Origin: Niallia sp. XMNu-256
GTDB taxonomy: Bacteria > Bacillota > Bacilli > Bacillales > Cytobacillaceae
Assembly: GCF_036670015.1 (NCBI RefSeq)
Contig: NZ_CP137636.1
Coordinates: 1,590,501 to 1,654,500, forward strand
DNA length: 64,000 nt
Reading direction: 5' to 3'
Under the pieces are notes generated by a model. It was not told where the DNA came from. It saw only the letters and a program-made list of their open reading frames with translations, and searched no databases. Positions 18,796 through 27,620 of the stretch are shown here, piece by piece (the first letter of the stretch is position 1; every line of letters starts with the position of its first letter). Both the position numbers and the translations under genes were made by a program.

Positions 18796-20220
18796 ATGGA
18801 AACAAGCTATAAGGGTAATAACAAAATGTTAACAGGGATCGTATTTGGGGTTCTAACGTATTGGCTTTTCTCACAAACATTATTAAATGTGATGCCCGCA
18901 GTTCAAGCAGATATGGGAATTTCATTAGGAGCTCTAAATACAGCAATTAGTTTAACTGGATTATTTTCAGGGATGTTTATTGTAGCTGCTGGAGGAATAT
19001 CTGATCGACTTGGACATAAGAAAATCGCTACGATTGGTTTAATATTAAATATAATTGGTTCACTTTGTCTTATCTTTACACAAGGAACTGTTCTCTTAAT
19101 TATTGGACGTGTCATTCAAGGATTCTCAGCAGCATGTATCATGCCTGCGACAATTGCTTTGGTAAAAAATTACTTTGAAGGTCCTGATCGTCAAAGAGCC
19201 TTAAGTTACTGGTCTTTTGGATCTTGGGGCGGCGGAGGTATTACCTCATTTGCCGGAGGTTTAATTGCTACTACTTTAGGATGGCGTTATATTTTCGTCT
19301 TTTCTATCGTCTTCACTTTATTATCTTTATTTTTGATTAAAGATGTACCAGAGAGTAAAACCCAAAAAAGCAAGTCTTCAAAATTTGATTATCTTGGATT
19401 TGTTGTCTTTATCTTAGTAATGGTTGCTTTAAATGTTGTGATTACACGCGGAGCAGATTTCGGTTGGACAAGCCCGATTTCGTTATCGTTAATGGCTGTT
19501 ACTGTCATTGGCGGTTGGGTATTCTTAAAAATTGTAACAAGCAAATCGAATGGATTTATTGATATTTCTATATTTAAGAATAAATATTTTACTGGTTGTA
19601 CGGTATCGAACTTTTTATTAAATGCAGTAGCTGGAGCACTTATTGTTGCGAATACGTACGTCCAAGTGGGAAGAGGGTTTAGTTCCTTCCAATCTGGGAT
19701 GTTATCACTAGGCTATCTCATTTGTGTATTAGCAATGATTCGCGTGGGTGAGAAATTATTACAAAAGAGCGGTCCAAGAAAGCCGATGGTTATCGCTTGT
19801 ATTTTAGTAATTGCTGGGATTATATTAATGACTTTAACATTCTTACCAAATTTATTATATACGATTGTCGTTATTATTGGTTTTACGGTATATGGAATTG
19901 GACTTGGCCTTTATGCGACACCATCTACTGATACTGCAATAGACAATGTTCCGGCATCGAAGGCTGGAGAGGCAGCTGGTATTTATAAAATGTCAAGTAC
20001 ACTTGGTGGTTCATTCGGTTTAGCCATATCTGTTGCTGTATATAGTGGAGTTCAAGGGTTCGGAAATGTAGAAGCAGCTGCAAGCGCAGGGTTGACAGCA
20101 AATATTATCTTTGCTGCACTGGCTCTAGTGGCGATTTTAACTACGGTTCCAAAAGGTTTTGTTGTTAAAGAAGTAAAAGGAAAGGCCATAGAACTAGTAA
20201 GAGCGAAAAAAGCTCTTTAA
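18796..20220 (+). CDS. NorB-like MFS multidrug exporter
   Basis: A 474-residue major-facilitator exporter with 14 predicted membrane helices, close in sequence pattern to staphylococcal NorB. Shared blocks are 'NKMLTGIVFGVLTYWLF', 'GLFSGMFIVAAGG', 'GRVIQGFSAACIMPAT', 'RALSYWSFGSWGGGG' and 'GLGLYATPSTDTAI'. NorB relatives use the proton gradient to expel quinolones and other drugs. The tandem glycine riboswitch 130-310 bases upstream implies that cytosolic glycine controls its expression, which suggests a natural substrate tied to glycine or amino-acid overload. GGGAGAGG precedes the ATG. It is a single-gene unit. Confidence 0.9.
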   Translation: METSYKGNNKMLTGIVFGVLTYWLFSQTLLNVMPAVQADMGISLGALNTAISLTGLFSGMFIVAAGGISDRLGHKKIATIGLILNIIGSLCLIFTQGTVLLIIGRVIQGFSAACIMPATIALVKNYFEGPDRQRALSYWSFGSWGGGGITSFAGGLIATTLGWRYIFVFSIVFTLLSLFLIKDVPESKTQKSKSSKFDYLGFVVFILVMVALNVVITRGADFGWTSPISLSLMAVTVIGGWVFLKIVTSKSNGFIDISIFKNKYFTGCTVSNFLLNAVAGALIVANTYVQVGRGFSSFQSGMLSLGYLICVLAMIRVGEKLLQKSGPRKPMVIACILVIAGIILMTLTFLPNLLYTIVVIIGFTVYGIGLGLYATPSTDTAIDNVPASKAGEAAGIYKMSSTLGGSFGLAISVAVYSGVQGFGNVEAAASAGLTANIIFAALALVAILTTVPKGFVVKEVKGKAIELVRAKKAL

Positions 20221-20534
20221 GCCACTTTTAATAAAAATGATTTTGATCAATGTATGGAAAAAGTAAACGTGTGGCATTCCACTCATAGATGTATGTTAGA
20301 AAGATAAGTTGGACTTACTTATAACTAGGGATGAGGGGAACATGCAGCCGAAGGTAGCCTTTAAACTACTCTAAAACATCCATGTTTTGTTAGGTGAGGG
20401 ATTATTTGTTTGAATTTCTGGATAAAAAGTTTTCGGACCCTTTCATAGGGTATTGATTGAAACAGAATACGATTATGCTATATGCTATCTTTGTAGTTCC
20501 TATAGATCAATTTTAAAAATAGAGGTGTATAAGA
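20221..20534. other. Intergenic, nothing recognised
   Basis: No gene or clear hairpin terminator of the exporter is seen. The stretch presumably holds the HU promoter. Confidence 0.5.
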
Positions 20535-20807
20535 ATGAATAAAACAGAATTGGTAAAAGCTGTGGCAACACAAGCTGAATTGACACAGAAAGATGCAACA
20601 AAAGCAGTTGATGCGTTATTTGATACGATCTCTAACACACTTGCTGAAGGAGAAAAGCTCCAATTAGTAGGATTTGGAACGTTTGAAGTACGTGAACGGT
20701 CAGCTCGTAAAGGTCGTAATCCACAAACCGGTGAGGAAATAGAGATTGCAGCTTCTAAAGTTCCGGCTTTTAAACCAGGAAAAGAATTAAAAGAAGCCGT
20801 TAAATAA
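20535..20807 (+). CDS. hup: HU-family DNA-binding protein
   Basis: A 90-residue HU protein, the usual length. '[21 protein letters not shown]' style start (quoted: '[11 protein letters not shown]'), the central '[20 protein letters not shown]' DNA-binding arm region and 'GKELKEAVK' end are all standard. It binds and bends DNA as a dimer without sequence preference and compacts the nucleoid. AGAGGTG precedes the ATG. Chromosomes of this group normally carry an essential copy (hbs), so this may be a second copy on an accessory replicon. A terminator follows at 20829. Confidence 0.93.
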   Translation: MNKTELVKAVATQAELTQKDATKAVDALFDTISNTLAEGEKLQLVGFGTFEVRERSARKGRNPQTGEEIEIAASKVPAFKPGKELKEAVK

Positions 20808-20828
20808 GAAATATAAACTAATATTGAA

Positions 20829-20865
20829 AATACTCTGGATATTCAAATCCAGGGTATTTTTTTAT
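20829..20865 (+). terminator. Terminator of HU gene
   Basis: AATACTCTGGAT pairs with ATCCAGGGTATT across ATTCAA, followed by TTTTTTT. Confidence 0.85.
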
Positions 20866-21367
20866 TTTATTTTATAAGTTCAATAAAGTACACTTTTATA
20901 GACTAATTGAAAAATATAAAATTCAAGTCTAAAATCACATATAAATTACCTTATAGACGTTCATAAAAGATCAAATACTTTTATGGAAATATTTATACAG
21001 GAATGATCAAACAAAGGATGCATGATTTTAAGGTGAGGGAAAACCTAAAGGAAGTATCGAAGGATTATATTGCTAAAAAGCTTGCTAAAGTCGGTTTCGA
21101 TATGGAAAAATCTTAACATTGAATGAAACGATCAATATGTTAAAGTAAATGTATAGTTTTTTCCCATCCTTCTTGATGGGTGCTGATCTCGGAAAAGATC
21201 GGATATTTACGTTTACGTTGTTACGTTGAAAAGGCCATCCTGTTACGAAGATGGCCTTTTGTATGCCATTTTTAGATTCTAAATAAAATTAACCTTAAAA
21301 AAGGCGATGCTAGACAATATAAAATTTTGTGCGATCTGATTTATTCATAATCTCAATCTGTCACCTG
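20866..21367. other. Intergenic with hairpins
   Basis: No secure gene. A 37-codon frame at 21003-21116 ends 'KKLAKVGFDMEKS' but lacks a spaced ribosome site. A terminator-grade hairpin lies at 21229-21260 and a smaller one (CCCATCCTTCTTGATGGG) near 21163. Confidence 0.5.
21229..21260. terminator. Hairpin terminator
   Basis: A perfect 11-bp stem, AAAAGGCCATC with GATGGCCTTTT, on a 10-base loop. It has A and T runs for both strands and probably closes a lost gene. Confidence 0.75.
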
Positions 21368-21590
21368 CTATTCTTTTAATTTGACGGATATTTCCCCAGT
21401 GAACTCTAAATAGCGGACTTGAAGAAATGGAAAAACACCTTGCAGCCGTAATTTAGCCTTTAATTCATCAATGAAAATCTTCTTTTGTTAAATCTTACTT
21501 TATCCAATCGACCATCTTTGATTAAAAGAATCGGTTCTCCTACCACAAGTTGTTGTTCTACCTTTTTCAATTTATTTGTGAGCACGTTTG
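21368..21590 (-). pseudogene. DUF421/YetF C-terminal remnant
   Basis: Minus-strand reading gives 'VVGEPILLIKDGRLDK', then after one frameshift 'DELKAKLRLQGVFPF', 'LEFTGEISVKLKE' and a stop. This is the order of the cytoplasmic C-terminal domain of DUF421 (YetF/YdfS) membrane proteins ('EGEPxxLIxxGxxxxxxL...DELxxxLRxQGV'). The membrane part is missing. Confidence 0.7.
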
Positions 21591-21866
21591 AAAGAATTAT
21601 ATGAGCAAATGTCTGCTATTCAAGCAGAATTCGATCAAATCGAAGCGGCAAAATCGGAAGCAGATGTGGAGAAAAAAGTGATTATTAAGGATCCGGGGGC
21701 TCCGATCACAAATCGTCAGCTATATGCTGTACACCTCCTAACAAAGCTCGAAACAAGGGATTTACAGATCTCAAAAGATGAAGCCAGTCCTTTAATTGAC
21801 CAGGCTAATCAGGGTGTGTCGCTCACGTTGTCCGCAAAGCAAAAAAAAGGGAGGAAAAAAAATTAG
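21588..21866 (+). CDS. Uncharacterised protein, 92 aa
   Basis: A hydrophilic protein of unknown function, with a coiled-coil-like start ('LYEQMSAIQAEFDQIEAAKS') and a basic tail ('SAKQKKGRKKN'). The only start is TTG with a weak GTGAGCACG upstream, so the true N-terminus is uncertain. It overlaps the opposite-strand DUF421 remnant by a few bases. The next small frame at 21874 follows 7 bases after its stop, so they may have been an operon. Confidence 0.45.
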   Translation: MKELYEQMSAIQAEFDQIEAAKSEADVEKKVIIKDPGAPITNRQLYAVHLLTKLETRDLQISKDEASPLIDQANQGVSLTLSAKQKKGRKKN

Positions 21867-21873
21867 GATCCAG

Positions 21874-22036
21874 TGAATATAAATAATTATGCAAGTGAGA
21901 ACCAGCTTAAAAGGCTTAAAGGCACACTGTATTATAAAAAACAGCAATTGTTATATCGTGAGCAAGTTTAGAAATAGATGATAAAAGTTATGAGCTTCTT
22001 GAAATGGAATTATCCAAAGAGGAAATTGAGCATTAA
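21874..22036 (+). pseudogene. Broken small gene (two frames)
   Basis: Frame one from GTG 21874 gives 'NINNYASENQLKRLKGTLYY' then stops after 'YREQV'. A shifted frame continues with 'SLEIDDKSYELLEMELSKEE' and a stop at 22036. Joined, they would make a helical protein of about 55 residues. I read this as one gene with a frameshift. Confidence 0.45.
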
Positions 22037-22069
22037 AAAACTATAAAACAACAAAGGAGAATTTACATC

Positions 22070-22843
22070 ATGGAAAACATCACAAAAAAAATAGTAGCAA
22101 GTATTTTATCAATAGGAATTTTATTTACAGGTATTGCAAACGTACAAGCGGCGAAAGGAAACGCATATGGTCACGATAAAGACAAAGCGCAAGGGAATGC
22201 ATATGGTCACGATAAAGACAAAGCACAAGGGAACGCATACGGTCACGATAAAGGCAAAGCACAAGGGAAGGCAGTCGGACACCACAAGTCGGAAGCAGTA
22301 GTCGAAGAACCTGTAACCCCTGAAACAGAAGCGCAAGTCAAAGAAGCAGGGGTACAAATTGGGGACATCATTTATTTTAGAGAATTAAGAGAACCATACT
22401 ACCCTATGCCATATTGGCAATATATTTTTATTGGCGATGCGGGTTCTATCGATGGTCGTATGGAACTTCGCACAGGCGAATATTACATCGTCGGAAAAGA
22501 TATTACCATTACCGAAGCGGAAAGGATGTTAGCGCGTCCACAATATAATGAAGACGGCGTATTGGAACTTGTGGACGAAATTCCTGCAGGAGCAAAACCA
22601 AACGACCAAGCAGGTATTCTAGAAGGCGACAAGATTGTTTTTAAATCATGGGACGGACTGCAACCGTGGGAACTATCAGGACATGTTTTCCACTTTAAAA
22701 AGGACGATGGAACATACATGGATTTACAGGTTGGCAGAAATCTTTATGTAGGAACAGAAATCACAGTCGCAGAAGCAGAACGACTAATTGGATACACGAC
22801 ATGGACTTTTGAAGAAGTTATGGGCGAATGGGGAACGAAATAA
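22070..22843 (+). CDS. Secreted protein with GHDK repeats
   Basis: A 257-residue exported protein. Residues 1-28 form a signal peptide (basic 'ENITKKI', hydrophobic 'SILSIGILFTG', cleavage after 'VQA'). Then come three exact 12-residue repeats 'GNAYGHDKDKAQ', with 36-base DNA repeats at 22157-22264, plus a fourth degenerate unit 'GKAVGHHKSEA'. The C-terminal 170 residues hold two related halves, each with 'TEITVAEAERLI' or 'KDITITEAERML', suggesting an internal duplication. I do not recognise the domain. The His/Asp/Lys-rich repeats could bind metal or the wall. AAAGGAG precedes the ATG. Confidence 0.75.
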   Translation: MENITKKIVASILSIGILFTGIANVQAAKGNAYGHDKDKAQGNAYGHDKDKAQGNAYGHDKGKAQGKAVGHHKSEAVVEEPVTPETEAQVKEAGVQIGDIIYFRELREPYYPMPYWQYIFIGDAGSIDGRMELRTGEYYIVGKDITITEAERMLARPQYNEDGVLELVDEIPAGAKPNDQAGILEGDKIVFKSWDGLQPWELSGHVFHFKKDDGTYMDLQVGRNLYVGTEITVAEAERLIGYTTWTFEEVMGEWGTK

Positions 22844-23153
22844 TTATTGAAGTTGATGGCGGTGATTTGTCTGGATATCGTGAACCTACGTAGTCGTTGA
22901 CATTGTTATGGGAACCGTGAATATTGGGCACTTACTAATGAATACGGGCAACTAGTACGTGTCAATGCTGACTTCTCCAGCTAAAGGGTGCGATTGTTCA
23001 ATAAGAACAGTCGCTTCTTGCACTACCATGAAAATAAACTTCTGTAATTTACTAAAAAAGGCAATACTTAATAAAACGCAGCTCATTCATTTTTTTAAAA
23101 AGTGGGAGTGCGCCTAATCCGTTGATCTACTGTAAGAAAATGGACTGGATTGA
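22844..23153. other. Intergenic with terminator
   Basis: Holds a decayed frame ('IIEVDGGDLSGYREPT' then stop near 22890), a terminator at 22990-23014, and probably one end of the IS110 element. Confidence 0.5.
22990..23014 (+). terminator. Hairpin terminator
   Basis: GCGATTGTTC pairs with GAACAGTCGC across AATAA (one G-T pair), followed by a T-rich stretch. Confidence 0.6.
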
Positions 23154-24377
23154 TTAAGATGCTTCAGGTTCTTGTAACGTAACTGTGTAGCCTAAACTTT
23201 CAAGTCTTCGTAGTGAATGTCGTACAATGGATTGCTCTCTCTGCTTATCAAAGTAGTCTTCGCCTAAGTCTACATACATTTCTTTTCGAGTTAAGAGGTA
23301 ATAAGCTATTCTCAACATGGCATGAGCGACAACTATTCCAGCTCGTTTCCTGCCTTTACGTGAAGCTGTACGTCTATACAGTGCACCGAGATAGTTTTTA
23401 GATCCTCTTACTGAATGAGCTGCTTCTGTTAATGCTGACCTTAAATACTTATTTCCTTTTTTTGTTTTGGCTGATTTCCTTTTTCCAGCACTTTCATTTT
23501 GTCCAGGAACTAAACCTGCCCAGGAACACATATGAGCTGCACTTGGAAATTGTTTTTTAACATCAGTCCCGATTTCAGATAATATTTGTTCAGCCATTCT
23601 TGTAGCTATACCAGGAATAGAGTCTAGTCGTTCGACATCTTCCTGATGTGAACTTACTCTTTCAGCTACTTCTTTATCTAACATATCGATTTGCTCAGTC
23701 AAAAAATCAATATGCTTTAAAATGGTTTTCAACATAAGACGTTGGTGCGAATTGATATAACCTCTAAGGGCGAGCTCCAGTTCATCTTTCTTCTTTTTCA
23801 TTGTACGTCGAGCGAAGTTTGCTAGTTTTTCAGGATCGTCTTCTCCATCGGCAATAGCGTTAAGCATATCCCGAGCTGAAACACCCATAACATCTGAAAC
23901 CACAGAGCCCAGCTTAATGTTTGCACCCTCTAACACTTTTTGAATGCGATTATGTTGTCTAGCGCGTTCTTCAATGATACTCCGACGATACCGAACTAGT
24001 TCACGGAGTTCCCGTTGATTCCGGTCTGGAATGTAACTGGCTTTTAAAAGTCCATGACGAAGAAGTTTTGCAATCCATTCTGCATCTTTGACATCTGTTT
24101 TACGTCCTGGAACTGCCTTCATATGTTGGGCATTGACAACCAAAAACTCAATATCTTCAGCCTCAAGTAAATTCACAATAGGTTTCCAGTAAACACTCGT
24201 GCTCTCCATGGCAACATGGGTACAATTATGCTGTTTAATCCAGTCAACCAACTGTAATAGAAATACAGTTTTAGTAGAAAACGTTTGAATCTCCTTTCCT
24301 TCTGGTGTCATAATACATGCAGTAATATTGTCCTTATGAACATCCATACCACATGCTCTTTCAATGACTACATCCAT
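23154..24377 (-). CDS. IS110 transposase
   Basis: A 407-residue transposase counted from the ATG at 24377. The N-terminal RuvC-like DEDD domain shows 'GMDVHKDNITAC', 'VAMESTSVYW' and 'DVKDAEWIAKLLRHG'. A helical middle follows. The C-terminal Transposase_20 domain has 'DSIPGIATRMAEQILSEIG' and 'SWAGLVPGQNESAG', then 'KKGNKYLRSALTEAA' with the serine nucleophile region. All key blocks are present and no frameshift is seen, so the element may be active. I chose ATG 24377 because AAGGATG lies just upstream; in-frame upstream codons lack a ribosome site. IS110 enzymes recombine donor and target under guidance of a bridge RNA. Confidence 0.93.
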   Translation of the reverse strand: MDVVIERACGMDVHKDNITACIMTPEGKEIQTFSTKTVFLLQLVDWIKQHNCTHVAMESTSVYWKPIVNLLEAEDIEFLVVNAQHMKAVPGRKTDVKDAEWIAKLLRHGLLKASYIPDRNQRELRELVRYRRSIIEERARQHNRIQKVLEGANIKLGSVVSDVMGVSARDMLNAIADGEDDPEKLANFARRTMKKKKDELELALRGYINSHQRLMLKTILKHIDFLTEQIDMLDKEVAERVSSHQEDVERLDSIPGIATRMAEQILSEIGTDVKKQFPSAAHMCSWAGLVPGQNESAGKRKSAKTKKGNKYLRSALTEAAHSVRGSKNYLGALYRRTASRKGRKRAGIVVAHAMLRIAYYLLTRKEMYVDLGEDYFDKQREQSIVRHSLRRLESLGYTVTLQEPEAS

Positions 24378-24429
24378 TGAAAACATCCTTTCTACGGCTT
24401 GTATTATTATTGGAGGCTGGTGCAGCAAC

Positions 24430-24640
24430 CAGAATGGGATTAATCTACCATGTGTGCTTCCCGTAAGGGAGCGACAGTCAGTGGTGCACCGTGGTCGTTG
24501 GAGTCAGACTAACGGATGGGCTCTCACGCACCATAGTGTATCGACCTTCCTCTCCCAGCCGTAGAATCAGTATTGACGGTTTATAACCATTTTCATTCTC
24601 TGTGGTGAAGCGCTGATTTTTGCGCTTCATGGACGGGGCA
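24430..24640 (-). ncRNA. Candidate IS110 bridge RNA region
   Basis: Between the transposase start and the presumed IS end lies about 200 bases without a gene but with many complementary segments, e.g. 'GGCTGGTGCAGCAACCAG', 'GGTGCACC', 'GCTTCCCGTAAGGGAGC', 'GAAGCGCTGATTTTTGCGCTTC'. Known IS110 elements encode their bridge RNA in just this place. Position and folding support it; the guide loops are not assigned. Confidence 0.45.
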
Positions 24641-24749
24641 GGAATGTTTAATAAAAACTAAATAAAAAATCATTCATTTTTAACCACATAGATTCTGTTA
24701 AAATAGTCATTAATAACAACTTAATAAAATTTAGAAAGAGGAATTTTTT

Positions 24750-25100
24750 ATGCTGTACTATTTATTATTACTTGTTTCAATCTTATTCGAGGTAATAGGT
24801 GTAGTGTTTCTCAATTTAGCAAAAGGATTTACTGTATTGACACCAACTCTTTTAGCTATTTTCTTTTATTGTTCAGCCATAGCTATTTATATTTTATTAA
24901 CTTCCAATCGTGAATTAGGTGTTGTAAATGCTGTTTTTGCTGGAATGGGTACTGCTTTAGTAAGTATTATCGGTATTCTATTTTTCAACGAATCAGTATC
25001 GGTTTTAAAATTAGTAGGTATTGGATTAATTATTTGTGGGGCAATTTCCATAAATTTAAAATCTAAAGATGAACGAAGCCCAAAAAAGGAGATTGCATAA
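24750..25100 (+). CDS. SMR-family transporter subunit A
   Basis: A 116-residue small-multidrug-resistance protein with four membrane helices. Helix 1 has the essential proton/drug carboxylate: 'LLVSILFEVIGVVFLNLAKG' with Glu14. Helix 3 has 'GMGTALVSIIGILFFNES'. The tail is charged. The gene overlaps the next by one base (TAATG), typical of paired SMR transporters that act as heterodimers such as EbrAB or YkkCD. No guanidine riboswitch is seen upstream. AGAAAGAGG precedes the ATG. Confidence 0.88.
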   Translation: MLYYLLLLVSILFEVIGVVFLNLAKGFTVLTPTLLAIFFYCSAIAIYILLTSNRELGVVNAVFAGMGTALVSIIGILFFNESVSVLKLVGIGLIICGAISINLKSKDERSPKKEIA

Positions 25101-25411
25101 TGGGATACATCTTTTTAGTCTTAAGTATTATCTTGGGTGTTTCAGGACAAATGTGCGTAAAAATGTCAAATGGATTTAAAGTAAAACTACCAACTATAAG
25201 TGCATTTGTACTATTTATTTCTTGTATCTATTTCGTTTCATTATCTATAAACTTTTTTGAAACTGGAATTGTATTTGCTATTTGGGCAGGGTTAACAATT
25301 GTTTGTACGACATTACTTGGAATTTTTATATTTAATGAATCTAAAAGTAGAAGAAAAATCTTTTCAATTCTATTTATTATGATAGGGGTAATTTTACTCG
25401 AATTGGTATGA
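25100..25411 (+). CDS. SMR-family transporter subunit B
   Basis: A 103-residue SMR protein with four helices. It is translationally coupled to subunit A. The membrane Glu of helix 1 is replaced: 'LSIILGVSGQMCVKMSNG' has Gly13 where Glu is expected. Helix 3 keeps 'IWAGLTIVCTTLLGIFIFNES'. In some paired SMR systems only one subunit needs the Glu, so a heterodimer with subunit A is likely. The shared terminator with the two-component genes lies at 25491. Confidence 0.85.
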   Translation: MGYIFLVLSIILGVSGQMCVKMSNGFKVKLPTISAFVLFISCIYFVSLSINFFETGIVFAIWAGLTIVCTTLLGIFIFNESKSRRKIFSILFIMIGVILLELV

Positions 25412-25490
25412 ACTGTTGAACTAACGGGTGTTTTTCTGTAATAAGGAAAGCGTCTTTCTTCATGAAACGGGTGTACTTTTATAGTAAACG

Positions 25491-25525
25491 GAAAAAACCC
25501 GGGTTCCCATCAACCAGGTTTTTTC
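25491..25525. terminator. Shared convergent terminator
   Basis: GAAAAAACC pairs with GGTTTTTTC, with A and T runs on each side. It lies between the convergent SMR and sensor-kinase genes and can serve both. Confidence 0.8.
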
Positions 25526-25532
25526 TCTTCTT

Positions 25533-27620
25533 TCAGTTTTTCAAGTTAGAATTTATATGTTTAGGCAGATGGATGATGGCTTTAAATAAATCGCCGTCAA
25601 CGTGGATATTGAATTGGCCTTTTTGAATTTCAATGAGGTTTTTTGCAATCGAAATTCCTAATCCGCTGCCTTGACTGTTTCTAGATTCATCACCTCTTTT
25701 AAAGCGCTCCATTAATTCGTCTGCAGAGATATTTAACTCATAAGCAGAGATGTTTTTAAAGCTGATTCGTACTTCATTGCCTACATCCTCTATGTCAATA
25801 TAAACCCGTGAGCGTTTAAGTGCATATTTAAAGATATTCGATAATAAGTTCTCGATCGATCTCCATAATAATTTTCCATCGGCGGTTACATACACCTTTT
25901 CTTGTGGATGATTGAGCCTGATTTCTAAACCATTTGCTTCAATTTTGTCATTCAATTCCCCAAGCCCTTGGGTAATTAAAGACACGATCGCAATTTTCTC
26001 TAAAGAAACGGGAATATTTCCGCTCGAGGCCTTCGAGGCTTCGAATAAATCATCTGTTAAAAGTTTGAGCCTCTGTGCTTTTTGATCAAGTACTTCGATA
26101 TATTCGCCCGTTTTGGTTTGGTCTTTTTCATTTTTCAATAGATCTACATAGGTGATAATCGAAGTCAGAGGATTTCTAATATCATGTGAGACATTGGTTA
26201 TCAGCTCCGTTTTTAACCGCTCGCTTTTTAATTCACTATCGACTGCTTTTTTCAAGCCATCGGTTATGCTGTTCACATTCGCAGAAAGCTTTGCGAATTC
26301 TCCATTTCCTCCAACTTCAATCCGATGATGAAGATTTCCTTCTTTAATGATTTCAATTCCTTCCTGAATGTTTTGAAAGGCCTTGACCTTTTTAAAAGCA
26401 AACCAAGCTGCGATTCCAACCGTGATCGGGAACATGAAAAACGTTAAAGCAATCAGTACCGGGTAGCCGATGACGATGAGTACTGTCTTTACGGCAACAT
26501 TTCCGCTTTTATATACCTCGCCAATAAATTTCACGAACTTGTAGATCAATGTAAAAATCAAAGTATGTTTAATAAGCGTTCTATTTTTTATATGCTTCAC
26601 AAGGATTAGAATCAGGGTGAGTTCTAAGGTGGCAAACAGAAGCGTGAAGGCTAGGATTATTGCTGTCATTCCTTCAAACACATCATCTATTAATACAATC
26701 CATAGCGGAAACAGAAGCATACATAATGCTAGATTGATGTCATTGTATAATTTTTCTACCGGACGGAAGTGTAACTCTTGATCATGAAATGATTTTCTGC
26801 CAACGACAATTACCAGATAAATAAACGAAAGAATAAATCCTGCAAAATATCTTAGTATTTGATATAAATTTGTTGTGGCTATGGCTTTTCCTGCTTGCCA
26901 TTCTTCCATTTTTTGATTTAAAAATACTTCCGGAAACGCGACAAAAATAACGGTGTTTTCTAGGTCTAATCCATCCATTTGTTCTGTAATCCAATGCAAA
27001 TGTTCATTTTCTTCTGTTTCTTTTGGGTAAAACTCTCGTTTGTATTCCTCAAATATCAAATAGGCAGGGGAGGTTTCGAACTGTTCCTTTTTAGTCTTTG
27101 TACTGTTCGCAAACTCATGGGTTCCATCACTGGCATAAAACAATGGCTCGTATTTTTCGAGATTTTGTACGAGGACATGAAACTCTTTCAAATCTTCCTT
27201 GATCCTCTGTTCTTTTGCTTGTGTGAGTTCGTTTTTATATTCTTCTTTAAAAATTTCGAAATTCTTTTTTTCGCTTAGCTCATGCTGGTAACTTTCAGAA
27301 TGCTGAAACTCTGAATAAAATAAGTTATTTTCAACCTCTTCCCATTCATCCTCACTAATGCTTTTGCCATCTAAAATATGTTCCTCACTTTTATACTTCC
27401 CTAATAATCTCGTGAGGTCGCTGATTAGATACTGACTTTCCTGTACGTAGGCCTCGCTCTCGAAGTAATGATCTTCGGTGACGCTGCCAAAGTTTCCATC
27501 ATTGACAATCTCCACCTCAACAAAAGCTTGAACCATTCCCGTCACACACAAGATGGCAATGATAAAAACAATGATTTTCGTTAGGATGGAATGACTATAA
27601 CTTTTCCACTTTGTATCCAA
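25533..27620 (-). CDS. Membrane sensor histidine kinase
   Basis: A 695-residue kinase, larger than usual. It has one N-terminal membrane helix (residues 13-32), a long extracytoplasmic domain of about 220 charged residues, several helices between 250 and 410, then a HAMP-like segment ('IIKEGNLHHRIEVGGNGEF'). The catalytic core has 'ITNVSHDIRNPLTSIITYV' (phospho-His), N box 'SIENLLSNIFKYAL' and G box 'QGSGLGISIAKNLIEIQKG'. It uses 'HDIRNPLTS' instead of the common 'HDIKTPLTS'. The gene overlaps its response regulator by 26 bases, so the two are coupled. The signal is unknown; the layout resembles envelope-stress or glycopeptide-type sensors. Confidence 0.9.
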   Translation of the reverse strand: MDTKWKSYSHSILTKIIVFIIAILCVTGMVQAFVEVEIVNDGNFGSVTEDHYFESEAYVQESQYLISDLTRLLGKYKSEEHILDGKSISEDEWEEVENNLFYSEFQHSESYQHELSEKKNFEIFKEEYKNELTQAKEQRIKEDLKEFHVLVQNLEKYEPLFYASDGTHEFANSTKTKKEQFETSPAYLIFEEYKREFYPKETEENEHLHWITEQMDGLDLENTVIFVAFPEVFLNQKMEEWQAGKAIATTNLYQILRYFAGFILSFIYLVIVVGRKSFHDQELHFRPVEKLYNDINLALCMLLFPLWIVLIDDVFEGMTAIILAFTLLFATLELTLILILVKHIKNRTLIKHTLIFTLIYKFVKFIGEVYKSGNVAVKTVLIVIGYPVLIALTFFMFPITVGIAAWFAFKKVKAFQNIQEGIEIIKEGNLHHRIEVGGNGEFAKLSANVNSITDGLKKAVDSELKSERLKTELITNVSHDIRNPLTSIITYVDLLKNEKDQTKTGEYIEVLDQKAQRLKLLTDDLFEASKASSGNIPVSLEKIAIVSLITQGLGELNDKIEANGLEIRLNHPQEKVYVTADGKLLWRSIENLLSNIFKYALKRSRVYIDIEDVGNEVRISFKNISAYELNISADELMERFKRGDESRNSQGSGLGISIAKNLIEIQKGQFNIHVDGDLFKAIIHLPKHINSNLKN

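Larger units (their letters stand above)
23100..24640 (-). mobile_element. IS110-family insertion sequence
   Basis: An IS110-type element with an apparently intact transposase and a structured non-coding stretch of about 200 bases upstream of it. IS110 elements lack terminal inverted repeats and target duplications, so I cannot fix the ends from one copy and the bounds are approximate. It sits between the secreted repeat protein and the SMR pair. Confidence 0.7.

Noticed and set aside
22157-22264. CRISPR array
   Set aside because: The regular 36-base repeats have no spacers and are in frame within a secreted-protein gene.
24641-24749. Guanidine (ykkC) riboswitch before the SMR pair
   Set aside because: The 110 bases are plain A/T-rich DNA without the ykkC motif.
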